From assembly GCA_017467225.1 (NCBI GenBank), contig JAFTSR010000214.1, forward strand, positions 1 to 13,987: a DNA stretch of 13,987 nucleotides, given 5' to 3'. Of this stretch, positions 12,601 through 13,987 are shown piece by piece. The position numbers were made by a program, and so were the translations under genes. How positions within the stretch are numbered: the first letter of the stretch is position 1; each line of letters starts with the position of its first letter. The notes below the pieces were generated by a model. The model had not been told where the DNA came from and did no database searches. It was given only the letters and a program-made list of their open reading frames with translations. The DNA comes from Clostridia bacterium. Lineage in GTDB: Bacteria > Bacillota_A > Clostridia > Oscillospirales > CAG-272.

Positions 12601-13987
12601 TTGAAATTGTTATTTCGCTATTTGCGCCCGTTTTACGGCGCAATGGCTGTGGGACTTGCCATCAAGATCGCGGGAACGCTGGTCGAGCTGGCGCTGCCCT
12701 ACATACTGAGCCATATCATCGACCACGTCGTCCCCGATGGTGAGGTTCGACCCATTTTGCTATGGGGTGCTGCTATGGTGCTTTGTGCGGCGCTGGCGCT
12801 GGTAATGAATATTATTGCCAACCGTATGGCCTCGCGTGTTGCCAAGGGTGGTGCGCGCGGTATCCGCCACGATCTGTTTGCGGCGACTATGCGACTGTCC
12901 GGCGCACAGACCGATGCCTTTACCGTGCCGTCCTTGGAGGCAAGACTGACCTCGGATACCTATAATCTGCATCATTACATCGGCATGATGCAGCGCCTTG
13001 GTGTGCGCGCGCCCATTCTGCTGATCGGCGGTATTGTAATCACGCTGTCGCTTGATCTGCATCTGACGCTGGTTATGATCTGTGTGCTGCCGTTTATCGC
13101 GCTGTCGGTCTTTCTGATCTCTGCCAAGGGCGTGCCTCTGTACGGTCGCGTGCAGGGCGCGGTCGATAACATGGTACGTGTCGTACGTGAGGACGCGCAG
13201 GGCATCCGCGTCATTTTGGCGCTGTCCAAGGCCGAACAGGAAAAAGCACGCTACGATCGCGTCAATCGCGAGCTGGTCAAAACCGAGAAACGCGCAGCGC
13301 TGACCATGTCTGCGACCAATCCCTTGATCAATCTGTTTCTCAATACGGGACTTGTCGCTGTTATTGTCGTCGGTGCCGCCCGTGTCAACGAAGGCTTGAG
13401 CGAACCGGGTCGCATCATCGCGTTTATCCAGTATTTTACGCTGCTGTCCAACGCCATGCTGTCCATCACCCGTATTTTTGTCATGACCTCCAAGGCATCT
13501 GCCTCGGCGCGGCGTGTGGATGAGGTGCTGCAAGCGCCGCACGAGCCGCAGGTGTTTGACAAGGCGCAGTATCCCGATACCGCCGATCACGCGCATATCG
13601 TCTTCGATCACGTCAGCTTTTCCTATGGCGAGGGCGGTGAGGTGCTGCACGATATTTCCTTCCGCCTGCCGCATGGTGGAACGCTTGGCTTGATCGGTGC
13701 CACGGGAAGTGGCAAAAGTACGCTGCTTTCGCTGATCATGCGCGCCTACGACGTAGGCAGCGGCGCTGTCTACGTGGATGGGCAGGATGTGCGCACGGTG
13801 GACAAAGGCGCGCTCCATCCGGCGCTCGGCGTGGTCATGCAGAACGATTTTATCACCCACGATACCGTAGCGGAGAATATTCGCTTTGGACGTGATATTT
13901 CTATGGAACAGATCCGTCGCGCCGCCAAGATTGCACAGGCCGCGCCGTTTATCGAAGCGCTGGAGGATGGATATGAGCATATGCTCA
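12601..13987 (+). CDS. ABC exporter, fused permease and ATP-binding protein (3' end outside window)
   Basis: This is the N-terminal 462 residues of a type IV (MsbA/LmrA-like) ABC exporter half. The first part (about 10-320) is a six-helix membrane domain; spans are evident near 13-34, 50-73, 131-175 and 240-290. The nucleotide-binding domain starts near 332, with A-loop Y342 in FSYG, Walker A GATGSGKST (366-374) and the Q-loop Q414 in VVMQNDF. The ABC signature and Walker B lie beyond the end. The start is taken as TTG 12601 because AGGTGAT lies just upstream and KLLFRYLRPF is a typical exporter N-terminus; the first in-frame ATG (12643) would cut into the first membrane span. Substrate is unknown. 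Such genes are often followed by a second half-transporter to form a heterodimer, which cannot be seen here. Confidence 0.93.
   Translation, partial: MKLLFRYLRPFYGAMAVGLAIKIAGTLVELALPYILSHIIDHVVPDGEVRPILLWGAAMVLCAALALVMNIIANRMASRVAKGGARGIRHDLFAATMRLSGAQTDAFTVPSLEARLTSDTYNLHHYIGMMQRLGVRAPILLIGGIVITLSLDLHLTLVMICVLPFIALSVFLISAKGVPLYGRVQGAVDNMVRVVREDAQGIRVILALSKAEQEKARYDRVNRELVKTEKRAALTMSATNPLINLFLNTGLVAVIVVGAARVNEGLSEPGRIIAFIQYFTLLSNAMLSITRIFVMTSKASASARRVDEVLQAPHEPQVFDKAQYPDTADHAHIVFDHVSFSYGEGGEVLHDISFRLPHGGTLGLIGATGSGKSTLLSLIMRAYDVGSGAVYVDGQDVRTVDKGALHPALGVVMQNDFITHDTVAENIRFGRDISMEQIRRAAKIAQAAPFIEALEDGYEHML

Noticed and set aside
12760..13980. 406-codon open frame antisense to the ABC exporter
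   Set aside because: The sense strand encodes clear exporter motifs; the reverse frame has none and would lie inside it entirely.

Overview
The window looks like ordinary chromosome from a Gram-positive Bacillota of class Clostridia, probably a gut-type Oscillospirales/Ruminococcaceae relative. The evidence is: a large SRP RNA with an Alu domain; the order SRP RNA - dnaX - ybaB - recR known from Bacillota; a CwlD-like amidase typical of spore formers; purine-rich Shine-Dalgarno sequences; and TTGACA/TATAAT promoters with 17-bp spacers. The class is inferred from gene content and style; no taxonomic marker was searched.

Left part (1-3949): a non-coding, hairpin-rich stretch (1-395) is followed by three leftward genes. 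These are radA (recombination/branch migration ATPase), an XRE-type regulator with TPR-like repeats, and a membrane-anchored CwlD-like N-acetylmuramoyl-L-alanine amidase. radA and the regulator each have a recognisable promoter of their own, and the regulator ends in a strong terminator.

Middle (3950-8623): guaB (IMP dehydrogenase) runs rightward from a near-consensus promoter to a strong terminator. It converges on a leftward, single-gene acyl carrier protein unit with its own promoter, leader hairpin and terminator. Divergent from that gene is comEC, the DNA-uptake channel, whose C-terminal metallo-beta-lactamase-like domain has lost much of its metal-binding signature.

Right part (8624-13987): a strong promoter drives an SRP RNA flanked by a 33-bp helix, the expected form of an RNase III-processed precursor. 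No terminator follows it. Downstream on the same strand are a sugar-phosphate isomerase/epimerase-like TIM-barrel gene, dnaX (DNA polymerase III tau/gamma), ybaB/ebfC (nucleoid-associated) and recR, then a terminator. Last is an ABC exporter gene that starts with TTG and runs off the window.

I found no convincing undescribed multi-gene system. The items most worth a second look are the degenerate ComEC nuclease-like domain, the TIM-barrel gene inserted between the SRP RNA and dnaX, paired palindromes in the XRE promoter, the non-canonical carrier-serine motif of the acyl carrier protein, and the hairpin cluster at 1-395.
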